From Candidatus Phosphitivorax anaerolimi (GTDB lineage: Bacteria > Desulfobacterota > Desulfomonilia > UBA1062), in assembly GCA_001896555.1 (NCBI GenBank), contig MPOS01000055.1, positions 1-64,000 of the forward strand: DNA of 64,000 nt, written 5' to 3'. Below the pieces are notes generated by a model that did not search any database, was not told the DNA's origin, and saw nothing but the letters and a program-made list of their open reading frames with translations. The translations under genes and the position numbers were made by a program. Of the stretch, positions 1 to 8,510 are shown piece by piece (position 1 is the stretch's first letter; the number at the start of each line of letters is the position of its first letter).

Positions 1-297
1 AATGGCCTGAGCGAGCACGGTAGCCGTAGTGGTGCCGTCACCGGCAACGTCGGAGGTCTTGGATGCGACCTCTTTGACCATCTGGGCGCCCATGTTCTCA
101 AACTTGTCTTTGAGCTCGATCTCCTTGGCGACCGTGACCCCGTCCTTGGTGACGGTGGGTGCGCCGAACATCTTGTCCAGGATCGCATTACGGCCCTTGG
201 GACCAAGAGTCGTCTTCACGGCATTGGCAAGCTTGTCAACACCTCTGAGTACCCGCACCCGGGCATCCTGATTGTAAATGATCTCTTTTCCTGCCAT
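1..297 (-). CDS. groL: GroEL chaperonin 60 kDa subunit, N-terminal part (cut by window edge)
   Basis: ATP-dependent cytosolic chaperonin that folds proteins in a double-ring cavity capped by GroES. Only the first 99 codons lie in the window. The start [16 protein letters not shown] and the ATP-binding segment [12 protein letters not shown] are typical, as is [11 protein letters not shown] followed by [16 protein letters not shown], which holds the catalytic region of the equatorial domain. The start is the ATG at 297, preceded by AGGAGGT at a normal distance. It lies 16 bases downstream of groS in the same direction, so the two form the usual groS-groL operon under the CIRCE element. Confidence 0.97.
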   Translation of the reverse strand, partial: MAGKEIIYNQDARVRVLRGVDKLANAVKTTLGPKGRNAILDKMFGAPTVTKDGVTVAKEIELKDKFENMGAQMVKEVASKTSDVAGDGTTTATVLAQAI

Positions 298-313
298 GTT
301 CTGACCTCCTTGT

Positions 314-601
314 TTACTCGATTATCCCCAGGATATCGTCTTCACGCATGATCAGCAGCTCTTCGCCCTCGACCTTCACCTCGGTACCTGCATACTTGGA
401 GAAGAGCACCTTGTTCCCCGCCTTGACGTCCATGGGAACCACCTTCCCATCTTCGGTCTTCTTACCATTCCCGACGGCTATCACCTCTCCCATCTGGGGT
501 TTCTCCTTCGCCGTATCAGGAATAATAATGCCGCCCTTGGTTTTTTCTTCCTCTTCGATTCTCTTGACCAACACCCTATCCTGAAGTGGTCTAATCTTCA
601 T
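314..601 (-). CDS. groS: GroES co-chaperonin (10 kDa)
   Basis: Heptameric lid of the GroEL folding chamber. The 95-residue length is normal for the family. The N-terminus [14 protein letters not shown], the mobile loop [18 protein letters not shown] (around residues 18-35, with the GGIII contact motif for GroEL) and the C-terminal strand DDILGII are all intact. An AGGAGG-type ribosome site lies just upstream of the ATG at 601. It is the first gene of the operon that continues into groL. Confidence 0.98.
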   Translation of the reverse strand: MKIRPLQDRVLVKRIEEEEKTKGGIIIPDTAKEKPQMGEVIAVGNGKKTEDGKVVPMDVKAGNKVLFSKYAGTEVKVEGEELLIMREDDILGIIE

Positions 602-625
602 ACTTTCCTCCTTTGATCAGGTTTG

Positions 626-652
626 TTAGCACTCAGCATTATTGAGTGCTAA
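626..652 (-). promoter_or_regulatory. CIRCE operator (HrcA binding site)
   Basis: A perfect inverted repeat, TTAGCACTC, nine bases, GAGTGCTAA, identical to the CIRCE consensus, lies 25 bases upstream of the groS start codon. In other bacteria HrcA binds CIRCE and represses groESL until heat shock. An hrcA gene is not in this window. Confidence 0.97.
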
Positions 653-654
653 CA

Positions 655-683
655 GGGATACCGGGAATCAATTTTTTTTTCAA
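655..683 (-). promoter_or_regulatory. Probable sigma-70 promoter of groS-groL
   Basis: On the minus strand TTGAAA (678-683) and TATCCC (655-660) are separated by 17 bases and sit directly upstream of CIRCE, so the transcript would start inside or at the operator. The -35 box is good and the -10 box matches only its first three positions. The DNA just upstream is rich in A and T runs, as in UP elements. Confidence 0.5.
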
Positions 684-986
684 CATGAAAAAATTTTTTT
701 ATCTTGGATCATGTTTCATGGCTCACAAATTCAGATTATCTCATCCTGCTTTCCTGATCATCCCCGGCGATTTTATTTTCTTTCTCTTCCCCTTCAGGAG
801 AATATTCTCTCTCATATCAATGGCATAGACCTTTGAAAGTCACACGATCCAACCCTTCTCAAACAAGCTTAAACGGGGAACCAGGCCCTGCCTTTCAGTC
901 GTTACAGCAGACAGCGAAGGAGGATTGACAAAGTTGCTCACGATGTGACAGAGTCGACCCAAGTGTCGTGAAAAAAGGAGCCTTTC
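684..986. other. Intergenic region between groES promoter and the 987 gene
   Basis: About 300 bases. The left part is AT-rich with runs of T. I see no credible coding frame, no tRNA and no riboswitch that I recognise. A ribosome site, AAAAAAGGAG, at the right end belongs to the gene starting at 987. Confidence 0.5.
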
Positions 987-1760
987 GTGACGCGTTTATC
1001 CAGGCAGGTATGGTTCGGGATCATGCTCATTGTCCTCTCGGTCCTGGCCTACTATATTCACTTTCTCATCTTCCGGGACCCTCACCATATATTCATCTTC
1101 ATGATGAGCGATGTTGCCTTTGTCTTTATCGAGGTGCTCCTGGTGTCGCTCATCATCCATCAGGTTCTCGAACAGCGCGAGCGCCGCATCAGGCTGGAGA
1201 AGCTCAACATGGTCATCGGTGCCTTCTTCAGCGAGATAGGCACCACGCTGCTCACCTATTTCTCCAACCTCGACCCGAACCTGGACGTCATCCGCCAGGA
1301 TCTCATCGTGAGCTCCGACTGGTCCGACGAAGAGTTCGACAGGCTGATAAAAAAGCTGAGATCATACTCTTACCAGGTACGGCCCGACGAGCTGGACCTG
1401 GTGAAGATCCGGTGCTATGTCGTGGAGAAAAGGGACTTTCTCCTCAGCATGATGGAGAATCCCAACCTCATGGAGCACGAAACCTTCACAGAGCTGCTGC
1501 GCGCGGTGTTCCATCTCGCCGAAGAGATGAAGTTTCGAGAGATCATCGAAGATCTCCCGGAAGAGGACATCGGGCACCTGACTCGCGACATCAACCGGGC
1601 ATATAGCATGCTGGTATATGAATGGGTTGCCTACATGAAGCACCTCAAAGAAAACTTCCCCTATTTCTTCTCGCTCGCCATGCGCACCAATCCCTTCGAT
1701 CAAAAGGCCTCGGTGGTCGTGGGCGCGGGGCAAGGCACGCAGGGCCCTCATGCGTGTTGA
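987..1760 (+). CDS. Two-helix inner-membrane protein of unknown function
   Basis: 257 residues starting at GTG 987, chosen because AAAAAAGGAG lies just upstream. Two hydrophobic helices occupy about residues 10-30 and 40-62 (GIMLIVLSVLAYYIHFLIF, then FVFIEVLLVSLIIHQVL). The rest is a charged, mostly helical cytoplasmic domain beginning EQRERRIRLEKLNMVIGAFF. The layout resembles a small membrane-anchored sensor input module without an output domain. I do not recognise a named family. The gene lies 27 bases upstream of mntP in the same direction and may be cotranscribed with it. Confidence 0.8.
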   Translation: MTRLSRQVWFGIMLIVLSVLAYYIHFLIFRDPHHIFIFMMSDVAFVFIEVLLVSLIIHQVLEQRERRIRLEKLNMVIGAFFSEIGTTLLTYFSNLDPNLDVIRQDLIVSSDWSDEEFDRLIKKLRSYSYQVRPDELDLVKIRCYVVEKRDFLLSMMENPNLMEHETFTELLRAVFHLAEEMKFREIIEDLPEEDIGHLTRDINRAYSMLVYEWVAYMKHLKENFPYFFSLAMRTNPFDQKASVVVGAGQGTQGPHAC

Positions 1761-1787
1761 CCGATATCAGAGGCTTTTTGTAGCAGC

Positions 1788-2345
1788 ATGGAACTAGCCG
1801 TCATCATGCTCATCGCTGTTGGGCTGTCCATGGACGCCTTTGCGGTCTCCATCTCGAGCGGGCTGAACCTGGACCGCTTCCGGCTCGGCTATGCCCTGAA
1901 GATCGCGTTCTTTTTCGGTGGTTTCCAGGCGGCCATGCCAGTGATCGGGTTCGCTGCCGGGCTGAGTGTCCGTGACTTCATAGCCGGCATCGACCATTGG
2001 GTTGCTTTTGCCCTTCTGGCCTTCATCGGAGCCAAGATGATCTTTGATGCCCTGTTCGGCCGGGAAGACAACCCGAGGACGAACGGCCACAGCCTGGCCA
2101 CCCTCCTGACGCTCTCCGTAGCCACGAGCATCGATGCCCTTGCCGTGGGCATCAGCTTTTCGTTCCTCGATATCGGCATCGTCCTGCCCGCCTGCATCAT
2201 CGGGATCGTAACCTTCCTCGTCTCTCTGGCGGGGGTGGTGATCGGCAGAAAGGCCGGGCACCACCTGGAGAGCAAGGCCGAAGTCCTGGGCGGCGTCATC
2301 CTCATCGGCATCGGGCTGAAGATCCTCCTTGAGCACCTCTCCTGA
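1788..2345 (+). CDS. mntP: MntP family manganese efflux pump
   Basis: 185-residue integral membrane protein of the MntP (YebN, DUF204) family, which exports Mn2+ and protects against its toxicity. Two related halves each carry an acidic membrane motif: GLSMDAFAVSISSGL near the N-terminus and ATSIDALAVGISFSF in the middle. These aspartates are conserved in the family. About six helices are predicted. The start at 1788 has only a weak ribosome site, so translation may be coupled to the gene just upstream. I looked for a yybP-ykoY manganese riboswitch in front and did not recognise one. Confidence 0.93.
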   Translation: MELAVIMLIAVGLSMDAFAVSISSGLNLDRFRLGYALKIAFFFGGFQAAMPVIGFAAGLSVRDFIAGIDHWVAFALLAFIGAKMIFDALFGREDNPRTNGHSLATLLTLSVATSIDALAVGISFSFLDIGIVLPACIIGIVTFLVSLAGVVIGRKAGHHLESKAEVLGGVILIGIGLKILLEHLS

Positions 2346-2511
2346 AAAACCAGCCGGCCCCTCGTGTTCACGGCCGCGCACGGACCTCTCAAGAACCGTA
2401 CGGCGGAATTCCGGGCGGACCCTGATTGAAAGACCGGACCGGGTTGTGTTATGAGTGAGCCACTTTTGAAATAGGCATCACTCGTTTATTATGATTGAAG
2501 GAGGAAGAACC

Positions 2512-5500
2512 GTGACTTATCTCGGTATCGATGTGGGGAGCTCTTATCTCAAGCTCTGGCACGAGGACGAAACAGGCACAATGATCGGGGCGCGGTGCGT
2601 CCACCACCGCGGCTCACCGCGCGAGGCACTTGCGCGGGAACTCGGTTATCTTGTCTCACAGCCCGATTATATCTGCTGTTCGGGCGTCATCCAGGGGAAT
2701 GACCTTCACCGGTGGAGCTCGGACGGTCTGCTGGCCGAGGTATCACATCTCGCGGGCAGCCATACCCGGAACCAGCTTCTCGTTCTGGGTGCGGAGAGGA
2801 TCGAACTCGTGCAGTTCGACGAGCACGGGCGCATCCTCTCCTACCAGACCAACCCGGCATGCGCGGCGGGAACCGGCTCATTCCTCGACGAGCAGATGGC
2901 GCGGCTCGGTCTCGACTTCGACAGCATCGGAGATATCGACATCGACGAGAACGTACCTTCGGTCGCCTCACGCTGCGCAGTGTTCGCGAAGACAGACCTC
3001 ATCCACCTCCAGCAGGAGGGGTACTCGGCCCAGGCCCTCTACAACGGACTCTGCAAGGGCCTGGTGATATCCGGGCTCAAGAGCGTGTTCGGAGGCGGCA
3101 TCCCCAACGGAAGAGGCATTCTTCTTTCCGGCGGGCTCCTGGCAAATCCCCATATCCGCCATTATATTCTCGCCCAGCTTCCCGAGGCCGAGGTCGTGGA
3201 AGAACCGATCTTCTCCCGCGCCCGGGCCCTGTGCGCGCAGGCCAGGCTGGAGCGGTTCCGTGCCGATGGATTTTTCGGCGCCCTGAAGGCATCGCCCAAG
3301 ACCGCCCGCACAGGCGTCGAATCCGGCGCGCTGACCCTCTTAAGGAGCAGCTTCCCGGAAACCGAGATCCGACGGTCCTTGGACAGCCTCGGCAACGAGA
3401 TCTGGCACGATATCGCCCCCGGTGAGAAGTTCACAGCCTTCCTGGGGGTGGATGTGGGATCCACCTCAACCAAGGCCGTGCTCGTGGACGCCTCGTCAGG
3501 TGCAATCAGGCTCGACATCTACACCAAGACCGCGGGCAACCCCGTTGAAGCCGCCAGGAGGATCTTCGACAGCCTGAATGCATTGAAGGGCAGCTCCGGC
3601 TTCGACGTTAAAGTCGCGGGCTGCGGCACCACCGGATCGGGCAGGAAGCTTGTTGGCGTCATCATCGGGGCGGACCTCATCGTCAACGAGATCTCGGCCC
3701 ACGCCAAGGGTGCAAAGACCGTTGACAAAAGCGTTGAGACCATCTTCGAGATCGGCGGGCAGGATTCGAAGTTCATCCGGCTCTTAGAGGGCAGGATCGT
3801 GGACGTGAACATGAACTATGTCTGCGCCGCCGGGACCGGCTCGTTCATCGAAGAGCAGGCCAACACCCTGAACATGAGCCTCGACGACATCAGCACCGCG
3901 GTCATGGGCGTCTCCCCGCTGCCCAATTCCGACCGGTGCACCGTGTTCATGAACCAGGAGATCACCCGGCAGCTCGCCGGCGGATACCCCAAGGAGAGGA
4001 TCATGGCGGGCGTTCTGCTCGCCGTGTTCAAGAACTATCTCAACCGCGTTGTGGGAAACCGGCCCTACCGGGCCGATACCATCGTGTTCCAGGGCGCCAC
4101 GGCCAGGAATAAGGGCCTGGTGGCGGCACTCGAGCAGATCACGGGGGCGCGGGTGATGGTCTCCCCCTTCTGCCATGTGATGGGCGCCTATGGCGCAGCC
4201 CTGCTCGCCGGGGAAAAGACGATGGGGTCATCGACGTTCAAGGGGTTCTCCATTCCCGAGGTCACAGTGGGCGAGGTGGTGTGCAGGAGGTGCGAGAACA
4301 CCTGCAGGATCACGGTGCTGGATACCGGCTCGGGAAAGGTCAGTTGGGGCTATCTCTGCGGCCGCGAACCGGATTCTGCAGGCAAGGGACGCCGGGACAA
4401 CCCCGCCATGGGCCTCAGAGGGAACCTCCTGAGGCAGCATAGTCCGGATGTGGGCGATGGACGCCCTGCCTTGAGGGTCCCGGCCCTGCCACTGTACGAC
4501 GGATTCGCTCCTATGTTCGCCGAGATCGGCAGGGTGCTCGGCATTCCCATCCAGGTCTGCTCTCCCGGCAGGGAGGAGATCGTTCGAGAGCTCTCCCGGC
4601 TCGGATCCGGCGATTTCTGCTATCCGGTCAAGGCAGCCATCGCCTGCACCAACATCATCCTTCGCACCTACCCCTCAGACCGCATTCTGCTGCCCCATCT
4701 CATCCAGGAGGCCAAGGACCCCGCCGTGCATCCCAGAAGCGTCTACTGCCCGTTCATCACCTCGCTGCCGAGCTTCTATCGCACCGGCGAGGACGAGCGG
4801 CGCATCGCCGCCCCTATCATCGATCTGAGCATGAAACCCGCCGGCATGGCCCCCGGGTTTGCGGATGCGCTGGAGCAGGCCGGGTTCACGGGCATCTCCC
4901 TTGCGCGCGTAGAAAAGGCCCTGCGAAGCGGCATCAAGGCGCTCAGCGACCATCGGCGGGCCTTTGCCGAGCAGGGAGAGCGGCTCTTTCGCGAGATCGG
5001 GGAAGACAAACCGGTCATCGTGCTGTTCGGGCGGTCGTATAACCTCTATCACAAGATCCTCAATCTCGGGATACCAGAGCTCGTCGAATCTCTGGGCTAT
5101 ACCGTGATTCCCATGGACATCGTCCCCGACGTGGTGAGCAACGCCGAGATCATGTCCCAGTTTCCCGACATGTACTGGTATCAGGGTCAGCGGATCCTGC
5201 GCAAGGCCATGTCCATCCGGAACCGGCCGAACTTCTTTCCACTGGTGCTGTCCAACTTCTCCTGCGGTCCTGACTCGTTCATCCTGAGCTATTTCGAGGA
5301 GATATTCCGGGCCAAGCCCTATCTCATTCTGGAGCTGGACGAACACGGCTCCGCCACCGGATACCAGACCCGGATCGAGGCCTTCTGCGACATGATCGAG
5401 CAGTACCGGGCCAGCGCTCACCCTCCTGCCCGGGCGCACGACCTCAAGATCCGGTACACTCTCAAGGATTTCACGAACGGCCGGGGCAGAATATGGATAC

Positions 5501-6750
5501 CCCAGATACACCCCTACACCCCGCAGCTCTGGGCCTCTGTGCTCACGCGCCACGGATACGACGCACGAGCCATGGGCGAGGAGACAGACCTGGAATGTGC
5601 ACTCGGAAAGTCCTATTGCCGCGGAAGCGAGTGCCTGCCCGCCGCGGTGACCATAGGCAAGTTCCTTTCCTGCCTGTCGGATTCCCGCTCCGGCAACGGC
5701 AAGGGCAGCGATGTGCTCCTCATGCCCCGGGCGGAAGGCCCGTGCAGGTTCGGCCAATATGCCACGCTCCAGTCGCGCATCCTCGAACGCGCGGGGTTCG
5801 ACCGGACCTGGATCGTATCTCCCACTTCGGAAAACGGCTACCGGTTCCTCGAGCCCAAGATCGAGCGGGATGTCTGGCGCGCCCTGTGTCTGGGCGACAT
5901 GCTCTACAAGCTCAGGTGCCGGACCGTGCCCTACCACCCGAAGCCACGCGCCGCCGAGGCGCTCATCGACCAGGCAGTGGAAGATATCGAGTACCGGATC
6001 TCGCGGGGCAGAGACTGGAAAGACACTGTCCGCTCCCTCGTGCTGGAGCTGAGCAATTCGCTTGACCACGCCATGCCCAGGAAACCTCTGGTGGGAATCG
6101 TGGGTGAGATCTTCGTACGGCTCAACACCTTTTCGAACCAGCGCGTGGTAAAGGCTGTGGAAGAGGCGGGAGGCGAGGCCTGGCTTTCTCCCATGAGCGA
6201 GTGGATACACTATACCCTGGAGATGGTCTCGCGCAAGGGCAGCCGTTTGCGTGCCTGGCTGCGCTCGCTGAAGCAGACCTACCTCCACCACCTGGAGCAG
6301 GAGATCAGCTCGCTGTTCTCGCCGCTTTTGGATGAGCGGTGCGAGCCTGCCATCGAAAGGGTCATCCAACAGGGAGAGCCCTTCATCCCGGTCAACTTCG
6401 AGGGTGAGGCCATCCTCACGGTGGGAAGGGCCCGCCTCTTTGCCGAGCAGGGAGCCGACCTGGTGGTCAACTGCTCGCCCTTCAGCTGCATGCCGGGCAG
6501 GATTACCTCGCACATCTTCCAGACACATCCGGATTACGTGGGGGTCCCCGTGATCAACCTCTTCTTTGACGGCATCGGCGATGTTTCGTCCCAGGTGGGC
6601 ATCTACCTGAAATCCATCACACGAACGCACGAGTTGCGACACAGGGTTTCGTTCTCGTTCATCCGGAAGCGGCCGCATCCTCGTTCCGGAGTAGCTGCGG
6701 ACAATGGCGAACCGGCAGGCATCATGCCCGACGATCAGAGAGGGACTTAA
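2512..6750 (+). CDS. Fused acyl-CoA dehydratase activase (two ASKHA ATPase domains) with HgdB-like C-terminal region
   Basis: 1412-residue protein of the BadF/BadG/BcrA/BcrD/HgdC activase family. Such activases hydrolyse ATP to push one low-potential electron into a 2-hydroxyacyl-CoA dehydratase or benzoyl-CoA reductase. Start GTG 2512 is preferred over ATG 2491 because GAAGGAGG lies 7 bases before it. ATPase domain 1 (about residues 2-250) has GIDVGSSYLK and CAAGTGSF (Cys near 117) with a second cysteine in SRCAVFAKTD. Domain 2 (about 310-570) has GVDVGSTSTK and CAAGTGSF (Cys near 438) with DRCTVFMNQE. In HgdC these two cysteines from each subunit of a homodimer hold one [4Fe-4S] cluster, so one chain here carries both sets. 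After a CxxC-type region (VCRRCENTCR) comes a DUF2229 and HgdB-like part with NFSCGPDSF. No dehydratase subunits lie next to it, so the substrate is unknown. Confidence 0.93.
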   Translation: MTYLGIDVGSSYLKLWHEDETGTMIGARCVHHRGSPREALARELGYLVSQPDYICCSGVIQGNDLHRWSSDGLLAEVSHLAGSHTRNQLLVLGAERIELVQFDEHGRILSYQTNPACAAGTGSFLDEQMARLGLDFDSIGDIDIDENVPSVASRCAVFAKTDLIHLQQEGYSAQALYNGLCKGLVISGLKSVFGGGIPNGRGILLSGGLLANPHIRHYILAQLPEAEVVEEPIFSRARALCAQARLERFRADGFFGALKASPKTARTGVESGALTLLRSSFPETEIRRSLDSLGNEIWHDIAPGEKFTAFLGVDVGSTSTKAVLVDASSGAIRLDIYTKTAGNPVEAARRIFDSLNALKGSSGFDVKVAGCGTTGSGRKLVGVIIGADLIVNEISAHAKGAKTVDKSVETIFEIGGQDSKFIRLLEGRIVDVNMNYVCAAGTGSFIEEQANTLNMSLDDISTAVMGVSPLPNSDRCTVFMNQEITRQLAGGYPKERIMAGVLLAVFKNYLNRVVGNRPYRADTIVFQGATARNKGLVAALEQITGARVMVSPFCHVMGAYGAALLAGEKTMGSSTFKGFSIPEVTVGEVVCRRCENTCRITVLDTGSGKVSWGYLCGREPDSAGKGRRDNPAMGLRGNLLRQHSPDVGDGRPALRVPALPLYDGFAPMFAEIGRVLGIPIQVCSPGREEIVRELSRLGSGDFCYPVKAAIACTNIILRTYPSDRILLPHLIQEAKDPAVHPRSVYCPFITSLPSFYRTGEDERRIAAPIIDLSMKPAGMAPGFADALEQAGFTGISLARVEKALRSGIKALSDHRRAFAEQGERLFREIGEDKPVIVLFGRSYNLYHKILNLGIPELVESLGYTVIPMDIVPDVVSNAEIMSQFPDMYWYQGQRILRKAMSIRNRPNFFPLVLSNFSCGPDSFILSYFEEIFRAKPYLILELDEHGSATGYQTRIEAFCDMIEQYRASAHPPARAHDLKIRYTLKDFTNGRGRIWIPQIHPYTPQLWASVLTRHGYDARAMGEETDLECALGKSYCRGSECLPAAVTIGKFLSCLSDSRSGNGKGSDVLLMPRAEGPCRFGQYATLQSRILERAGFDRTWIVSPTSENGYRFLEPKIERDVWRALCLGDMLYKLRCRTVPYHPKPRAAEALIDQAVEDIEYRISRGRDWKDTVRSLVLELSNSLDHAMPRKPLVGIVGEIFVRLNTFSNQRVVKAVEEAGGEAWLSPMSEWIHYTLEMVSRKGSRLRAWLRSLKQTYLHHLEQEISSLFSPLLDERCEPAIERVIQQGEPFIPVNFEGEAILTVGRARLFAEQGADLVVNCSPFSCMPGRITSHIFQTHPDYVGVPVINLFFDGIGDVSSQVGIYLKSITRTHELRHRVSFSFIRKRPHPRSGVAADNGEPAGIMPDDQRGT

Positions 6751-6905
6751 GGCTTGACCGGCCTACGGCAAGCCTGCCCACTAATCCCGGCAGGAATCCA
6801 CGGTATGATTCGTGCGGGACGGTCCTGAGCAGGGACACCCCTCTTCTGCCAAACCGGATATGCGGTGGAGCCGTGCCTTTCGGCACGATGCTTGGTGAGA
6901 CCGGC

Positions 6906-7232
6906 TTAAGGGCTCAGTCCCCGTTGCCTGAGCTCCAGCCTCACCCGGGCCTGCCTCTGGATCAGCCTCTGAGGATCGCAGGTGGCGAACCCCCGTGACA
7001 AACCCAGCCAGACCCCGAGCCTCCCCAGTCCAACCCCCGACCCGACGCCCACGGTGGCCCTGCCCGGGTCCTGCGCGCACCGGTCGATTGCGCTGGAGAG
7101 GTCATAGTAATAGGTGAGGAGTTCCTCATCCGTCATCACGGTGTAGTCACGATTGAGGAGATCACGGTTGTAGCCGGCGCACCCCGAGAGGACCGGCAGG
7201 GCTACTGCGCAGATAACCGCAGTTTTCAGCAT
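6906..7232 (-). CDS. Small lipoprotein, unknown function
   Basis: 108 residues starting at ATG 7232, with AGGAG five bases upstream. A signal peptide ends in the lipobox LSGC (MLKTAVICAVALPVLSGC), so the mature protein would begin at Cys18 with an attached lipid. The mature part contains YTVMTDEELLTYYYDLSSAIDRC and a glycine-rich hydrophobic stretch (VGVGSGVGLGRLGVWLGLS). The latter looks like an amphipathic membrane-associated segment. It ends RLELRQRGLSP. I do not recognise a family. It faces the activase gene and stands alone. Confidence 0.75.
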   Translation of the reverse strand: MLKTAVICAVALPVLSGCAGYNRDLLNRDYTVMTDEELLTYYYDLSSAIDRCAQDPGRATVGVGSGVGLGRLGVWLGLSRGFATCDPQRLIQRQARVRLELRQRGLSP

Positions 7233-7460
7233 GCCCGCTCCTGAAATCTTTTTTTAGAGAAATAATGGGCGCACCGTTCCTTTCCACCAGTCATCTGCAT
7301 GCCGCATCTCGAATCAATGACACGGATCTCATGGGCGGCAAGCCCTTCGAGCCTATTCCAAGCCTGATGACTGCTGGGGAGTGCGACCCGCTTTCAAGGT
7401 CTTGGGAAAGCGAATCTGACCCCGATCCTTATATCTCTGACCCTCTGTTGGAACGATGCT

Positions 7461-7943
7461 TCAGGGCACCACCTCGATCACATCGCCCTCCCGGAGTTCG
7501 CCCCCAGCGACAACCCTGGCGAAAACTCCCTCCCTGGGCATGACGCAGTCTCCCACTGCATGGAAGATCGCGCACCGGTCGTGGCACACCTTGCCGATCC
7601 GGGTGATTTCGAGGAGGACCGACCGCCCTGCCCTAAGCCGTGTTCCGATACTCAGCTCATGGAGCACGATGCCTTGCGTGGTGATGTTCTCGGCAAAGTC
7701 TCCCGGGCCCACGTCGATCCCCTTTGCCTTGATCTTCTCGATGCTCTCCTGCGCAAGAAGGCTCACCTGCCGGAAATCCGTACCGGCATGTCCGTCTCCT
7801 TCGATCCCGAAATCCTCTCTCAACAGGCACCTGCCTGAGGGGTGCTTTTTCTGCCCCTTTCCGGTGCTGGTGTTGACCGAGAGCACCTTTCCCGCTCGGA
7901 TAATAGGCACATTGTCCTGGGGTATTCTGTTGTCCTGCTGCAT
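7461..7943 (-). CDS. MOSC domain protein
   Basis: A stand-alone MOSC (molybdenum cofactor sulfurase C-terminal) domain, which binds molybdenum cofactor or moves sulfur in related proteins. Visible features are GKVLSVNTSTGKGQKK near the start, the GIEGDGHAG loop and the conserved cysteine in KVCHDRCAIFHAVGDC. The motif MPREGVFARVVAGGELREGD that follows is typical of the family. I prefer ATG 7943 because an AAGAAGGCGGGAG tract lies before it. The longer frame from GTG 7979 has no ribosome site and would overlap the iscR promoter. It is divergent from iscR; a link to sulfur metabolism is plausible but inferred. Confidence 0.88.
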   Translation of the reverse strand: MQQDNRIPQDNVPIIRAGKVLSVNTSTGKGQKKHPSGRCLLREDFGIEGDGHAGTDFRQVSLLAQESIEKIKAKGIDVGPGDFAENITTQGIVLHELSIGTRLRAGRSVLLEITRIGKVCHDRCAIFHAVGDCVMPREGVFARVVAGGELREGDVIEVVP

Positions 7944-7972
7944 TCTCCCGCCTTCTTTTTTTGATAATCTTC

Positions 7973-8001
7973 TTGACACCTGTATTGAACAATCTTATTT
8001 A
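7973..8001 (+). promoter_or_regulatory. Sigma-70 promoter of the iscR-iscS-iscU-nadA operon
   Basis: TTGACA (7973-7978), 17 bases, TATTTA (7996-8001), 43 bases before the iscR start. The -35 box is a perfect match. Directly downstream (about 8002-8030) is an imperfect dyad around TTATCGATAG flanked by ACTAG and TTAGTAG. This is where an Rrf2 regulator could bind for feedback control, but the site does not match the E. coli type 1 consensus. Confidence 0.7.
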
Positions 8002-8043
8002 CTAGCTTATCGATAGTATTAGTAGTGTTAGAGGGAAAGATCA

Positions 8044-8484
8044 ATGAAAATAACAACGCGATCACGGTACGGGGTACGGCTGATGCTCGAATTGGCCAGA
8101 AACTTCGATAAAGGCCAGGTCCTGCTCAAGGATATCGCCAGGAACGAGGAAATCTCGGAGAAATACTTGAGTCTCATCATCATTCCCTTGAGAACGGCAG
8201 GGCTCGTGCAGTCAACCAGGGGGGCGCACGGCGGGTATTCGCTCACCAGACCCCCGGAGGAGATCACCCTCAAGGACATCGTGCAAGTCCTCGAGGGCGG
8301 GATCTCCCTGGTAGACTGCGTCGAAAACTCATCGTCGTGCTCCCGGTCCCAGACCTGCGTGAGCCGCGACGTCTGGTCGATCGTGAGCGAGCGGATCTCG
8401 CAGACGCTTGAATCCATCAGTCTCGGAGACCTCCTCGCCAAGACACGGGAAAAGGCCGACAGCGCCCCCGTATATCACATCTGA
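8044..8484 (+). CDS. iscR: IscR-type Rrf2 transcription regulator
   Basis: 146-residue Rrf2 family repressor. The N-terminal winged helix starts MKITTRSRYGVRLMLELA and contains the wing sequence GLVQSTRGAHGGYSL. The sensor region DCVENSSSCSRSQTC has three cysteines spaced C-x6-C-x5-C, the pattern that holds an Fe-S cluster in IscR relatives. It is the first gene of an operon with iscS, iscU and nadA, so feedback control of cluster assembly by cluster occupancy is the expected role. Confidence 0.94.
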   Translation: MKITTRSRYGVRLMLELARNFDKGQVLLKDIARNEEISEKYLSLIIIPLRTAGLVQSTRGAHGGYSLTRPPEEITLKDIVQVLEGGISLVDCVENSSSCSRSQTCVSRDVWSIVSERISQTLESISLGDLLAKTREKADSAPVYHI

Positions 8485-8510
8485 CGGAAGTGACGCATAT
8501 GGAGATGCAT

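Noticed and set aside
830-986. Manganese riboswitch (yybP-ykoY type) for mntP
   Set aside because: No sequence matching the conserved core was recognised, and the region lies before a different gene.
4675-6678. 667-codon open frame on the minus strand opposite the activase gene
   Set aside because: Composition-driven antisense shadow of a GC-rich gene. It has no protein motif, and the plus-strand frame has clear family motifs throughout.
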